Part shown: piece after piece, positions 15,092-23,379 of the stretch
How the letters are laid out: each line of letters starts with the position of its first letter
Position numbering within the stretch: the first letter of the stretch is position 1
NCBI GenBank assembly: GCA_017520675.1
Contig: JAFXFG010000008.1
Span: 1-34,263, forward strand
Length of the DNA: 34,263 bases
From: Alphaproteobacteria bacterium
GTDB lineage: Bacteria > Pseudomonadota > Alphaproteobacteria > Rs-D84
Direction of reading: 5' to 3'
Program-made: the position numbers and the translations under genes
Notes under the pieces: generated by a model
Seen by the model: only the letters and a program-made list of their open reading frames with translations
What the model was told of the DNA's origin: nothing
Database searches by the model: none

Positions 15092-17395
15092 TTATTTATC
15101 ACGAATTTGGGCATTACACTTTGATTCAACCGCAGATATAACCGCATTTTGAACAGCCATCAAATCGGTGTCGGACATATTGTCAGTCGGTTGTATCGTT
15201 ATTGTAAAGGCTATTGATTTCTTGCCTTCACCCATTTCAAACGCATCAAACACAATAACATCTGTTATGCGACTGTCAACAGACTTGGCCACAGATGCCA
15301 ATTTATCAGCAGGTACATCATTATCAACAATAAACGCAAAGTCGCGTGTTATCGGTTGAAAGTCTGATATTGTAATATTTTTAGTGAACTTTGGTCGTGG
15401 TATATTTGTTATATCTTCGACCAAGCCAATTACTACATTTGTTTTAATGTGTAATTTCTTGGCAACAGATGGATGTAACTGACCAAATTCAGCAATCTTC
15501 TTTTTACCCTGCATTATCGCGCCATATCTGTATGGGTGCGCCCATAGTGGGGCATCCGCACTGGATACAGTGAAATTCTGACCATTAAATAAAGACATTA
15601 AATCAGCCTTGATATCGTAAATATCAACATCACGATTGCGACCTGTCCAATGGCGGGGCGAATTACTGCCTGTGCGAATAATACAGACCGATGTATGCTG
15701 TTGCCGAGGGGTGTTGCCTTCAAATACAGTCCCAAGTTCAAACAATGATAAGTTTGGATAACCGCGCTTTTCATTATTGGAAACAGCCGTTAATAATCCG
15801 CATAATAATCCATTTCGCATTGTGTCATAGTCAGCAGTTATCGGATTTGCAATTTTTATATTCGCTTTGTCCGATAATAATTGTTCTGTGGCCTGATTCC
15901 CAAAACCAAACGAACGACATTCATTTAATCCACGCGATGATAAGATTTGCTTGATATCAAATTCACGCGTGTCATGCGGGTGGGCTTCGCCATATGTATG
16001 CTGATTGGATAATGCAATCTTGTCATAACCATATATTCTGATTAAGTCCGCAACAATCGTTTCTGGAATTTGAACATCGACACGTGATGGTAATGGCTTT
16101 ACAACCCAATCTTTGGATTTATAATCAACACTGTACCCCAGCGCAACCAATATATCGCGCTGAATATCCTGTGGAATATCAATACCCGTTTTCTTTAAAC
16201 ATATTTCTGGATTGTATTTGATTACTGTATTCGGGTTCATATCCACACCGGCACCGTATGCACATACAACATCACCACCACACTGCGAAGTTATAATTTC
16301 CAGTGCATACATGGCAGCACGACCAGTCATCGTTGGGTCAATACCACGCTCATAACGATATGATGCATCAGTAGATAAGCCAAATCTTTTCGCAGATTTA
16401 CGAACAGATACAGGGTCAAAATACGCGGATTCTATGATTATGTTCTTGGTTTCGTTTGTCGTAGAACCACGCGCACCACCAATCACACCAGCCAATGCTA
16501 AAACACCTGATGCGTCCGCAATAACCATATCATTTTCAGTCAATGTGTGCACATTACCAAACAGGTCTGTGAACTTTTCGTCTTGCACCGCCATACGAAC
16601 AACAATATCGCCATTAATCGCGTCCGCATCAAAACAATGCATAGGCTGACCCATATCATAACAAATATAATTAGTCGCATCAATTGGGGCATTCTTTGGG
16701 TTTATGCCAATCGCACGCAGACGCGAAGCAATCTTGTTATTACTGGGGCAGACAGATATATTATGAACCTCTATCATTTTATAAGTTGGACATTTTTCTG
16801 TCTGTAATATTACTTTGCGCGTACCATTAACCGTCTTGAATTCGGTTTCTGTTGGCGCGATATATTCACCAATACCAGACGCAGATAAATCACGCGCAAT
16901 CCCACGAACCGCCAAATAATCAGGACGGTTTGGTGTTATACCTGCATCAAAAACTGTCTTGGTTTCAATAACAGGCGAACCAATTTCTGTATCGTCTGGT
17001 AATTCAATAATGCCACTGTGGTCGTCATTTATCCCCAGTTCTTTGCCAGAACACATCATACCATCTGACAAAACACCACGCAGTTTGCCAGATTGAATTT
17101 CATGCCCATCAATAACACAACCAGGTGTTGCCAAGGCGGAAACCAAACCAACACGCGCGTTTGGTGCACCACACACAACCTGACGAAGTGTGCCAGACCC
17201 ATCATCAACCTGTAATACATGCAGATGGTCGCTGTTTTCGTGTGGCTTGCATTCGACAATACGCGCAGCAATTGGTGCAATCGGTGATTGCATGTCTTCA
17301 ACTTCTAGTCCAATTCTGGTCAAGGTATCCGAAACCTGCTGGGCAGTTGCGTCTGTTTTTAAGTAGTCTAGTAACCAATCATAAGTCCATTTCAT
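15092..17395 (-). CDS. pheT: Phenylalanyl-tRNA synthetase beta subunit
   Basis: Forms the alpha2-beta2 PheRS with PheS, binds and edits tRNA-Phe. 767 residues, a normal length. The N-terminal EMAP-like OB fold (about 40-150) includes HENSDHLHVLQVDDG and VCGAPNAR. The B3/B4 editing domain follows (GINPKNAPIDATNYICYDMGQPMHCFDAD), then B5 (about 400-475), the catalytic-like core, and a C-terminal ferredoxin-fold anticodon-binding domain (ISDFQPITRDFAFIVDNDVP onward). It is 18 bp downstream of pheS in one operon. Confidence 0.97.
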   Translation of the reverse strand: MKWTYDWLLDYLKTDATAQQVSDTLTRIGLEVEDMQSPIAPIAARIVECKPHENSDHLHVLQVDDGSGTLRQVVCGAPNARVGLVSALATPGCVIDGHEIQSGKLRGVLSDGMMCSGKELGINDDHSGIIELPDDTEIGSPVIETKTVFDAGITPNRPDYLAVRGIARDLSASGIGEYIAPTETEFKTVNGTRKVILQTEKCPTYKMIEVHNISVCPSNNKIASRLRAIGINPKNAPIDATNYICYDMGQPMHCFDADAINGDIVVRMAVQDEKFTDLFGNVHTLTENDMVIADASGVLALAGVIGGARGSTTNETKNIIIESAYFDPVSVRKSAKRFGLSTDASYRYERGIDPTMTGRAAMYALEIITSQCGGDVVCAYGAGVDMNPNTVIKYNPEICLKKTGIDIPQDIQRDILVALGYSVDYKSKDWVVKPLPSRVDVQIPETIVADLIRIYGYDKIALSNQHTYGEAHPHDTREFDIKQILSSRGLNECRSFGFGNQATEQLLSDKANIKIANPITADYDTMRNGLLCGLLTAVSNNEKRGYPNLSLFELGTVFEGNTPRQQHTSVCIIRTGSNSPRHWTGRNRDVDIYDIKADLMSLFNGQNFTVSSADAPLWAHPYRYGAIMQGKKKIAEFGQLHPSVAKKLHIKTNVVIGLVEDITNIPRPKFTKNITISDFQPITRDFAFIVDNDVPADKLASVAKSVDSRITDVIVFDAFEMGEGKKSIAFTITIQPTDNMSDTDLMAVQNAVISAVESKCNAQIRDK

Positions 17396-17413
17396 TTCTT
17401 GTTCCCCCTGTAA

Positions 17414-18361
17414 TTAAAAGCCTGCTTTCTTTAACCAACGAACATCATTGTCATAAAACTGACGAATATCATTTAAGTTATACTTTAACATCGCCAATCT
17501 GTCCCAACCAAATCCAAAGGCAAAACCCTGATACTCGTCCGGATTTACACCGCAATTACGCAATACATTTGGATGAACCATCCCAGCACCCATTATTTCA
17601 AGCCAACGACCATTCTTCCATTTTAAATCAACCTCTATCGATGGGTCGGTAAATGGAAAATATGACGGACGAATACGCAATTCTACATCATCAATTTCAA
17701 AGAAACGCTTTAAAAACGCGCGAATATCACCAATCAAATCTGACATTGTTATATCTTTGTCTATGTACAAGCCTTCGATTTGACCAAACATAGGACTGTG
17801 TGTCGCGTCCATTTCTTTGCGATAAGTCGCACCAACACCAAACATCTTAATCGGAACACCATCCGATTCCATCGCGCGAATCTGTATCGCAGATGTCTGC
17901 GTACGCAAAACATTACCATTTTCTAAAAAGAACGAATCTTGCATATCACGCGCAGGATGATAAGACGGTGTGTTCAAGGCTGTAAAATTATGCCAGTCAT
18001 CTTCAACCTCGGGTCCGGTGTGCATCGTATAACCAAAAGATTCCAAGATTTTTGATATTTCTGATAAACTTTGCGTCAATGGGTGTAATGTACCACGATT
18101 TTCAGGCATTGGATTTAATGACACATCTAGTTTTTGTTTCTGTAATCCTGCCATTAAAACAGCATTTTCTAGTTCTGTCTGGCGCATTTTAAACAATTCA
18201 CGCAAAGTCGCATTTTCTGTATTCAAGGCAGCACGCGCATCATTATCCAAATTTTTCATTTCCTTTAACCGCGCAGTCATTGTGCCATTTTTACCAAATG
18301 TTGCTGTATATAAAGCCTGCAATTCTTCAAGTGTTTGTATGTTTTTTATTTGTTCCTGCAT
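17414..18361 (-). CDS. pheS: Phenylalanyl-tRNA synthetase alpha subunit
   Basis: Catalytic class II subunit of PheRS. The start at 18361 (MQEQIKN) has GGTGG upstream and gives 315 residues; the longer frame to 18403 runs through the terminator at 18392-18414. An N-terminal coiled coil (1-80) is followed by class II motifs: HPLTQSLSEI, then FRxE-like TYRKEMDATHSPMF, and motif 3 FAFGFGWDRLAMLKY near the C-terminus. It follows rplT after 89 bp that carry a hairpin and a terminator. Confidence 0.96.
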   Translation of the reverse strand: MQEQIKNIQTLEELQALYTATFGKNGTMTARLKEMKNLDNDARAALNTENATLRELFKMRQTELENAVLMAGLQKQKLDVSLNPMPENRGTLHPLTQSLSEISKILESFGYTMHTGPEVEDDWHNFTALNTPSYHPARDMQDSFFLENGNVLRTQTSAIQIRAMESDGVPIKMFGVGATYRKEMDATHSPMFGQIEGLYIDKDITMSDLIGDIRAFLKRFFEIDDVELRIRPSYFPFTDPSIEVDLKWKNGRWLEIMGAGMVHPNVLRNCGVNPDEYQGFAFGFGWDRLAMLKYNLNDIRQFYDNDVRWLKKAGF

Positions 18362-18391
18362 AATTTTCCACCATTTTATGATTTTATAAAT

Positions 18392-18414
18392 AAAAGCCGT
18401 CATTGACGGCCTTT
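18392..18414 (-). terminator. Terminator/attenuator between rplT and pheS
   Basis: Minus strand: GGCCGTC / GACGGC hairpin (18410-18396) followed by TTTTATTT. It lies 31 bp before the pheS start, where pheST operons in other bacteria often carry attenuators. A second small hairpin (TACCA/TGGTA, about 18430-18447) precedes it. No Phe-rich leader peptide was seen. Confidence 0.6.
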
Positions 18415-18450
18415 ATTATATGAAATGATATATACCACGCCGTACTGGTA

Positions 18451-18819
18451 TTATTTAGCATCGGCGCTGATAAATCGTTTCGCTGTTTCAACCAATTTGA
18501 TGAAGTTCGCATCACCTGCATATGCCATTTCGGCCAAAACCTTGCGGTCAAGGGCGATACCTGCCTTTTTCAAACCATTCATAAACTGGCTGTAAGTCAT
18601 ACCATTTGCGCGTACAGCAGCATTGATACGAACAATCCACAATCCACGAAATTCACGTTTTTTAACGCGACGATCGCGATATGCATACTGTCCCGCTTTT
18701 TCTGTCTTTTCACGCGCAGCGCGATATGTTGAATGATGACGGCCCAAATAACCCTTGGCGCGCGCCAAAATCTTGTTATGTTTTTGTTTAACGGTTGTTC
18801 CGCGTTTTACTCTTGCCAT
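18451..18819 (-). CDS. rplT: 50S ribosomal protein L20
   Basis: Binds 23S rRNA early in 50S assembly and represses its own operon in several bacteria. 122 residues, with the signature MARVKRG at the start, [20 protein letters not shown], and [16 protein letters not shown]. It lies 17 bp after rpmI. Confidence 0.97.
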   Translation of the reverse strand: MARVKRGTTVKQKHNKILARAKGYLGRHHSTYRAAREKTEKAGQYAYRDRRVKKREFRGLWIVRINAAVRANGMTYSQFMNGLKKAGIALDRKVLAEMAYAGDANFIKLVETAKRFISADAK

Positions 18820-18836
18820 GACTTATACCCCCTTGC

Positions 18837-19040
18837 TTATTTCAAACCATATGGGGCCAGAATCTTTGCCTGTCCAACCATGTTATCGTTTAAATATTGT
18901 GGCTTTGCACCCGCTTTGTTTGCACGAGCGGACTTTTTGCGAAGCAGTTTTTTATGAGAGTTGCGAGCAACACGAATCTTGCCCGTTGCAGTCATAGACG
19001 CACGCTTTTTCAAGTACGACTTTGTCTTTAATTTTGGCAT
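18837..19040 (-). CDS. rpmI: 50S ribosomal protein L35
   Basis: 67 residues starting MPKLKTKSYLKKR at 19040, with AGGA upstream; the frame is open to 19205 but family sequence starts here. It contains the basic core SHKKLLRKKSARANK. infC, which usually precedes rpmI-rplT, is absent: the next gene is mreC on the opposite strand. Confidence 0.96.
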   Translation of the reverse strand: MPKLKTKSYLKKRASMTATGKIRVARNSHKKLLRKKSARANKAGAKPQYLNDNMVGQAKILAPYGLK

Positions 19041-19161
19041 TTTATGTCCTTTTGATTTTATTTGTTCTTTTCGTCTGATGGCAATGCCTGCCACTTTGAC
19101 TGTTTTGTATTTTGACATAAATAATGGAAAAATCAAGTTTTTATTGAATATCTGTGTTTTT

Positions 19162-20004
19162 ATGTCTAAACTGTGCCAGATGAAACAAAATAAAACATCT
19201 TCCAAATTGTATCCTCTGGTTCGGGCGGTCGCAACTGCGGCGGTGTTGCCGGTGCTGTTTATATATATTATGATTGCAAAACCAGATTACAGAATTATGA
19301 ACGCGTTGGCACATGTTGTCGTGCCTGTTGCACACTGGGTGGGGGATGTCGTTACTTGGCCAATTCGCGCCGTTGGAGGCGCAATCGATAATATATCTGA
19401 ATTATCGAATCTGCGGTGGGAAAACGAAGAACTGAAAACACGTCTGGAACAAGCATTGGCAAATCAGGCACTGTGTGATGTCGCAATCAAAGAAAATGTT
19501 AAACTTAGTCGCGAATTAGATGTAAAAAACGCACAGCCACGTGATGTTGTTATCGCTGATGTTATTCATGATAATAGCGCAATCGGACACAATACTTTTA
19601 TTATTAACAGGGGTATCAAAGAGGGTATCGAAAAAGGTATGGTTGTCGCAAATACAGATATGATTATGGCAGGTATCGTTATTGATGTGGGTACACATTT
19701 TTCACGCGTGCGTGCACTGACTGATTCTGATACAAATATCGCAGTTCGAATTGTCGGGTCTGAGATTTATGGATTCTTGACAGGAAACGGTTCAAATAAT
19801 CCAACAATTGGATTGTTTAGCGACCCTAAATTCCAACCAACCAAGGGTTTAAAACTTATAACCAGTAATATTTCAGGCGTATTGCCGGCAGGGTTGATTG
19901 TTGGGGAAATGATTGATAGTACAGATGTTAGTGTCGTTTCACCAAAACGACTTTCACGCGTTATGGTTCTGAAATTCGATACAGTTAATAACGAGTATAG
20001 ATGA
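19162..20004 (+). CDS. mreC: Rod shape-determining protein MreC
   Basis: Periplasmic scaffold of the elongasome, anchored by one N-terminal membrane segment (about residues 19-40, AVATAAVLPVLFIYIMIA). A coiled coil follows (ELSNLRWENEELKTRLEQALANQ), then the beta-rich MreC core (GHNTFIINRGIKEGIEKGMVV; GIVIDVGTHFSRVRALTDSD). The start is uncertain: ATG at 19162 (280 residues) or at 19180 (274 residues). Neither has a ribosome-binding site, and the frame continues upstream. The stop overlaps the mreD start (ATGA). Confidence 0.92.
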   Translation: MSKLCQMKQNKTSSKLYPLVRAVATAAVLPVLFIYIMIAKPDYRIMNALAHVVVPVAHWVGDVVTWPIRAVGGAIDNISELSNLRWENEELKTRLEQALANQALCDVAIKENVKLSRELDVKNAQPRDVVIADVIHDNSAIGHNTFIINRGIKEGIEKGMVVANTDMIMAGIVIDVGTHFSRVRALTDSDTNIAVRIVGSEIYGFLTGNGSNNPTIGLFSDPKFQPTKGLKLITSNISGVLPAGLIVGEMIDSTDVSVVSPKRLSRVMVLKFDTVNNEYR

Positions 20005-20456
20005 AGATAATAATTATTAATTTTCTTAGACAAGCATTTCCTTTTTTGCTGACAATCGGTTTGTGGCGGTTGTCTGATACATTATGGAACCCAGCAGGGA
20101 TACTTGCGATAATACCACTGTTTTTTTGCTCTTTTATACGACCAATAGATTGGTTCCCATTATTTTCAGTGCTGATGTGTATCGCAATTGACTATAATTT
20201 TGAAACTGTTTGCTATTGGTTGGCACTGTATTGTCTGGTGTATTCTGTTAATAGTTTTCAAAATATCATTGACCTGACACAACTAGATAAAAACGGCCTG
20301 TATGCATTTATGTTTTTCTTTGCAATCGCAGTATTGATACAAGTCTGTTTGAATATTACACTTGCCAATGCGGGTGCAGGACTTTGGATGTTTTTGTGGG
20401 TTTGTGCACTGTATTTACCAATAACTGTATTAATCCAAAGGATTCATAATGATTGA
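20001..20456 (+). CDS. mreD: Rod shape-determining protein MreD
   Basis: Small integral membrane protein that links MreC to the PBP2/RodA synthase. 151 residues with about five hydrophobic segments, including LTIGLWRLSDTLWNPAGILAI and AFMFFFAIAVLIQVCL. The N-terminal segment is unusually short. Identity rests partly on position between mreC and mrdA, which it overlaps by 4 and 8 bases. Confidence 0.8.
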   Translation: MKIIIINFLRQAFPFLLTIGLWRLSDTLWNPAGILAIIPLFFCSFIRPIDWFPLFSVLMCIAIDYNFETVCYWLALYCLVYSVNSFQNIIDLTQLDKNGLYAFMFFFAIAVLIQVCLNITLANAGAGLWMFLWVCALYLPITVLIQRIHND

Positions 20457-22224
20457 TACAGAAATTACAAATACTTTTGATAGGCGAAGCGCTTTGTTCC
20501 TGACCGCAGGGGCAGTGCTGACATCTGCGCTGGTGTTACGAATGTTGCAAATGCAATTGTTTAACTATCAAGATTATAAACGAAAAAGCGAAAATAATTC
20601 CTTTCGTATCCAGATAAATATGCCAGAACGCGGAAAAATCTTGTCAAGAAACAAAACACCAATATCACATGACGAGGCTGTATATCGAATCTATATAATC
20701 CCAGAAGAAGCATCTGATATAGATGAGTTGCTGAACGAAATTAAAAGTGTTCTGTATATCAAACCTAAAAAAATAGACAAGATAAAAAAAAGAATAAAAA
20801 AACAACTTAAATTCCAACCAGTCTTGGTCAGCGAAAACACAGACTGGAACACATTGGCAAAACTGCAGGCAAAAAACTTGAAGGGATTGCATGTAGAAAA
20901 TGGATATGCGCGCATTTATGAAATGGGGCCGGCAGGCGCGCAAATATTCGGGTATGTCGGCGAACCCGCAAAACCTGTGCCAAATACACCATTCTTGACC
21001 ACCGGTATAACAGGACTGGAAAAAAGATTTAACGAAGAAATGATGGGCAAATCTGGCCAGACTGTTATGGTTACAAATGCTGTGGGACGCGTTATCGGTG
21101 AAGATAAAACACAATTTGTACCGCCTGTTGTTGGAAATAATATACAAACAACTATCAGCGACCATATTCAACGTGTTTTGTATGATGCCCTGACCGAACA
21201 TCGTTCTGGGTGTGGGGTGGTGCTGGATATAGATACAGGTGATATATTGGCAATGGTATCAGTCCCAAGTTTTGACCCTAATATGTTCCGCGAATATGAT
21301 GGGGATGAATATATCGATAACTTACGCCAAGACATCGCAAAACCGTTTATGAATAAGGCAATCGAGGGACTGTATCCACCAGGGTCAACATTTAAAATCG
21401 TCGTGGCATTGGCTGCACTAGAAGCCGGCGCAATCACAGAAAAAGAAAAAATATTCTGCCCAGGATATTGGGACTATGGCGATAGAAGATATCATTGCTG
21501 GGACCATCAAGGACATGGAAAAGTTGATTTAGCCGGCGCATTGAAACATTCGTGCGATATTTATTTCTATCAGGTTGCGTTGCGTATTGGAATTGATGCG
21601 ATAAAAGAAATGGCGCTGAAACTGGGACTGCAAGAAAAATATATGGACGATATACTGGCACGCGAAATGAGTGGTGTTATTCCAGATAGGTACTGGAAAG
21701 AAAAAAATATCGGATACAGATGGGTGCATGGCGATACTGTTATATCAGGTATCGGTCAGGGATTTATATTAACAAATTGCCTGCAATTGGCAGTAATGAT
21801 GGCGCGTACGGCATCTAATAAATTGATTGTACCAAGGCTGATTTCTGATGGTAAAAGACCTTATTTCAAGACACTTGGGTTGCAAAATAAAAATTTGAAA
21901 ACTGTATTAAAGGGACTGGAACAGGTTACAAAAAAAGGTGGCACAGCCGCAGGTAGCGCAATCGATATAAATGGTAAAAAAATGGGCGGTAAAACCGGTA
22001 CTTCACAGGTTCGCAGCATTTCCAAGAAAGAACGCGAAAGTGGTGTGCTGACCAATGAACAACTTAAATGGCATATGCGAAATCACGGACTGTTTGTTGG
22101 ATACGCACCAACAGATAAACCTAAATACGCCGTTTGCGTTATTACAGAACACGCAGGGGGCAGTGGACCAGCAGCAAAAACAACCGCCAAAGTTATGAGC
22201 GAATTATTAAAATATGGGAAATAA
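20449..22224 (+). CDS. mrdA: Penicillin-binding protein 2 (elongasome transpeptidase)
   Basis: Class B PBP that cross-links peptidoglycan during side-wall growth, partnered with RodA. 591 residues. One N-terminal membrane helix (about 14-33), a PBP-dimerisation domain (about 55-220, including MPERGKILSRN), and a transpeptidase domain with the catalytic triad motifs STFK (313-316), SCD (368-370) and KTG (515-517). It overlaps mreD by 8 bases and is 5 bp from rodA. Confidence 0.96.
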   Translation: MIDTEITNTFDRRSALFLTAGAVLTSALVLRMLQMQLFNYQDYKRKSENNSFRIQINMPERGKILSRNKTPISHDEAVYRIYIIPEEASDIDELLNEIKSVLYIKPKKIDKIKKRIKKQLKFQPVLVSENTDWNTLAKLQAKNLKGLHVENGYARIYEMGPAGAQIFGYVGEPAKPVPNTPFLTTGITGLEKRFNEEMMGKSGQTVMVTNAVGRVIGEDKTQFVPPVVGNNIQTTISDHIQRVLYDALTEHRSGCGVVLDIDTGDILAMVSVPSFDPNMFREYDGDEYIDNLRQDIAKPFMNKAIEGLYPPGSTFKIVVALAALEAGAITEKEKIFCPGYWDYGDRRYHCWDHQGHGKVDLAGALKHSCDIYFYQVALRIGIDAIKEMALKLGLQEKYMDDILAREMSGVIPDRYWKEKNIGYRWVHGDTVISGIGQGFILTNCLQLAVMMARTASNKLIVPRLISDGKRPYFKTLGLQNKNLKTVLKGLEQVTKKGGTAAGSAIDINGKKMGGKTGTSQVRSISKKERESGVLTNEQLKWHMRNHGLFVGYAPTDKPKYAVCVITEHAGGSGPAAKTTAKVMSELLKYGK

Positions 22225-22229
22225 GTTAA

Positions 22230-23375
22230 ATGACAAAACAAACACGAGTTTCTAATGCAAATATGATGACTTTTGCAGAAAAGTTGGGGCGTTTCTCGTG
22301 GGGGATGTTTGTGCCAATGTGTATGGTGTTGGCAATATCTATTGTCGTTCTTTATTCCGCAGGTGGGGGAAATTGGCGCCCATATGCTTTATCACAATTG
22401 ATGAAAATCGTTCTGGCATTCGGGGTCTTTTTTGTTGCGTCTTTTACAAATATAAAACTGTGGATTAAGTCAGCATATGTTATTTATGCAATCGCGCTGA
22501 TTATGATTATTTTGGTTACTTTTGTTGGACATACAGGTATGGGGGCACAAAGGTGGCTTAATCTGGGATTTATACATATACAACCATCAGAATTAATTAA
22601 AATCGCGCTGGTGTTGGCACTGGCACGATACTTTGCATGGTTCAATTCTGTTGAATTGGGACAATTTAAAAACTATCTGGTGCCAATTTTGTTGCTGTTG
22701 GTTCCGTTTGCACTGATTGTTGCACAACCTGATTTAGGTACAGCATTATCACTGGGGATGATTGCAGTCGGTGTGTTCTATATAGTTGGCGCAAATAAAA
22801 AATGGTTCATCATCGCAGCGATTTTAGGACTGATGGCGGCACCAGTTGTTTGGTTTGGCGGATTACACGATTATCAACGCGGACGAATTATTACTTTCTT
22901 GAACCCAGATGGTGATGTCCAAGGCGCAGGGTATCAAATCAATCAAGCAAAAATCGCATTCGGTAGTGGCGGTATGACAGGTATGGGATATATGAAAGGC
23001 TCGCAATCGCAAAAATCTTTCCTGCCAGAAAAACAGACTGATTTTATATTTACTATGCTGGGGGAAGAATTCGGTTTTATTGGGGCTTTTGCACTGCTTA
23101 GTATTTATACCTGGATTGTTATTATATTGTTCTGGGCCGCAAAAAAATGCAGAAATAGATTTGGACAATTGATTTGCTTTGGTTTTATGTTGAACTTTTT
23201 TGTTTATTATTTTATAAATATCTCTATGGTTTTGGGATTGTTGCCAACCGTCGGGGTGCCATTACCCTTGATGTCCTTTGGTGGCAGTAGTTTACTGTCC
23301 CTGATGTTTGGGTTCGGTTTGTGCCAAAACGCATATATACATAAAAATCAACAACTGTCTGCAAAAGGAAGTTAA
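22230..23375 (+). CDS. rodA: Peptidoglycan glycosyltransferase RodA
   Basis: SEDS-family polymerase that makes glycan strands from lipid II with PBP2. 381 residues with about ten membrane segments. Family motifs are GAQRWLNLGFIHIQPSELIKI, VAQPDLGTALSLG, FLPEKQTDFIFTMLGEEFGFIG, and PTVGVPLPLMSFGGSSLL near the C-terminus. topA follows after 4 bp. Confidence 0.96.
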   Translation: MTKQTRVSNANMMTFAEKLGRFSWGMFVPMCMVLAISIVVLYSAGGGNWRPYALSQLMKIVLAFGVFFVASFTNIKLWIKSAYVIYAIALIMIILVTFVGHTGMGAQRWLNLGFIHIQPSELIKIALVLALARYFAWFNSVELGQFKNYLVPILLLLVPFALIVAQPDLGTALSLGMIAVGVFYIVGANKKWFIIAAILGLMAAPVVWFGGLHDYQRGRIITFLNPDGDVQGAGYQINQAKIAFGSGGMTGMGYMKGSQSQKSFLPEKQTDFIFTMLGEEFGFIGAFALLSIYTWIVIILFWAAKKCRNRFGQLICFGFMLNFFVYYFINISMVLGLLPTVGVPLPLMSFGGSSLLSLMFGFGLCQNAYIHKNQQLSAKGS

Positions 23376-23379
23376 GGTT

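Noticed and set aside
17125..17652. 175-residue plus-strand ORF opposite pheT/pheS
   Set aside because: Antisense shadow of two well-conserved genes; no ribosome-binding site or family features.
18961..19161. N-terminal extension of MreC
   Set aside because: The open frame runs back into rpmI on the other strand; family similarity begins after residue 1 of the chosen start.
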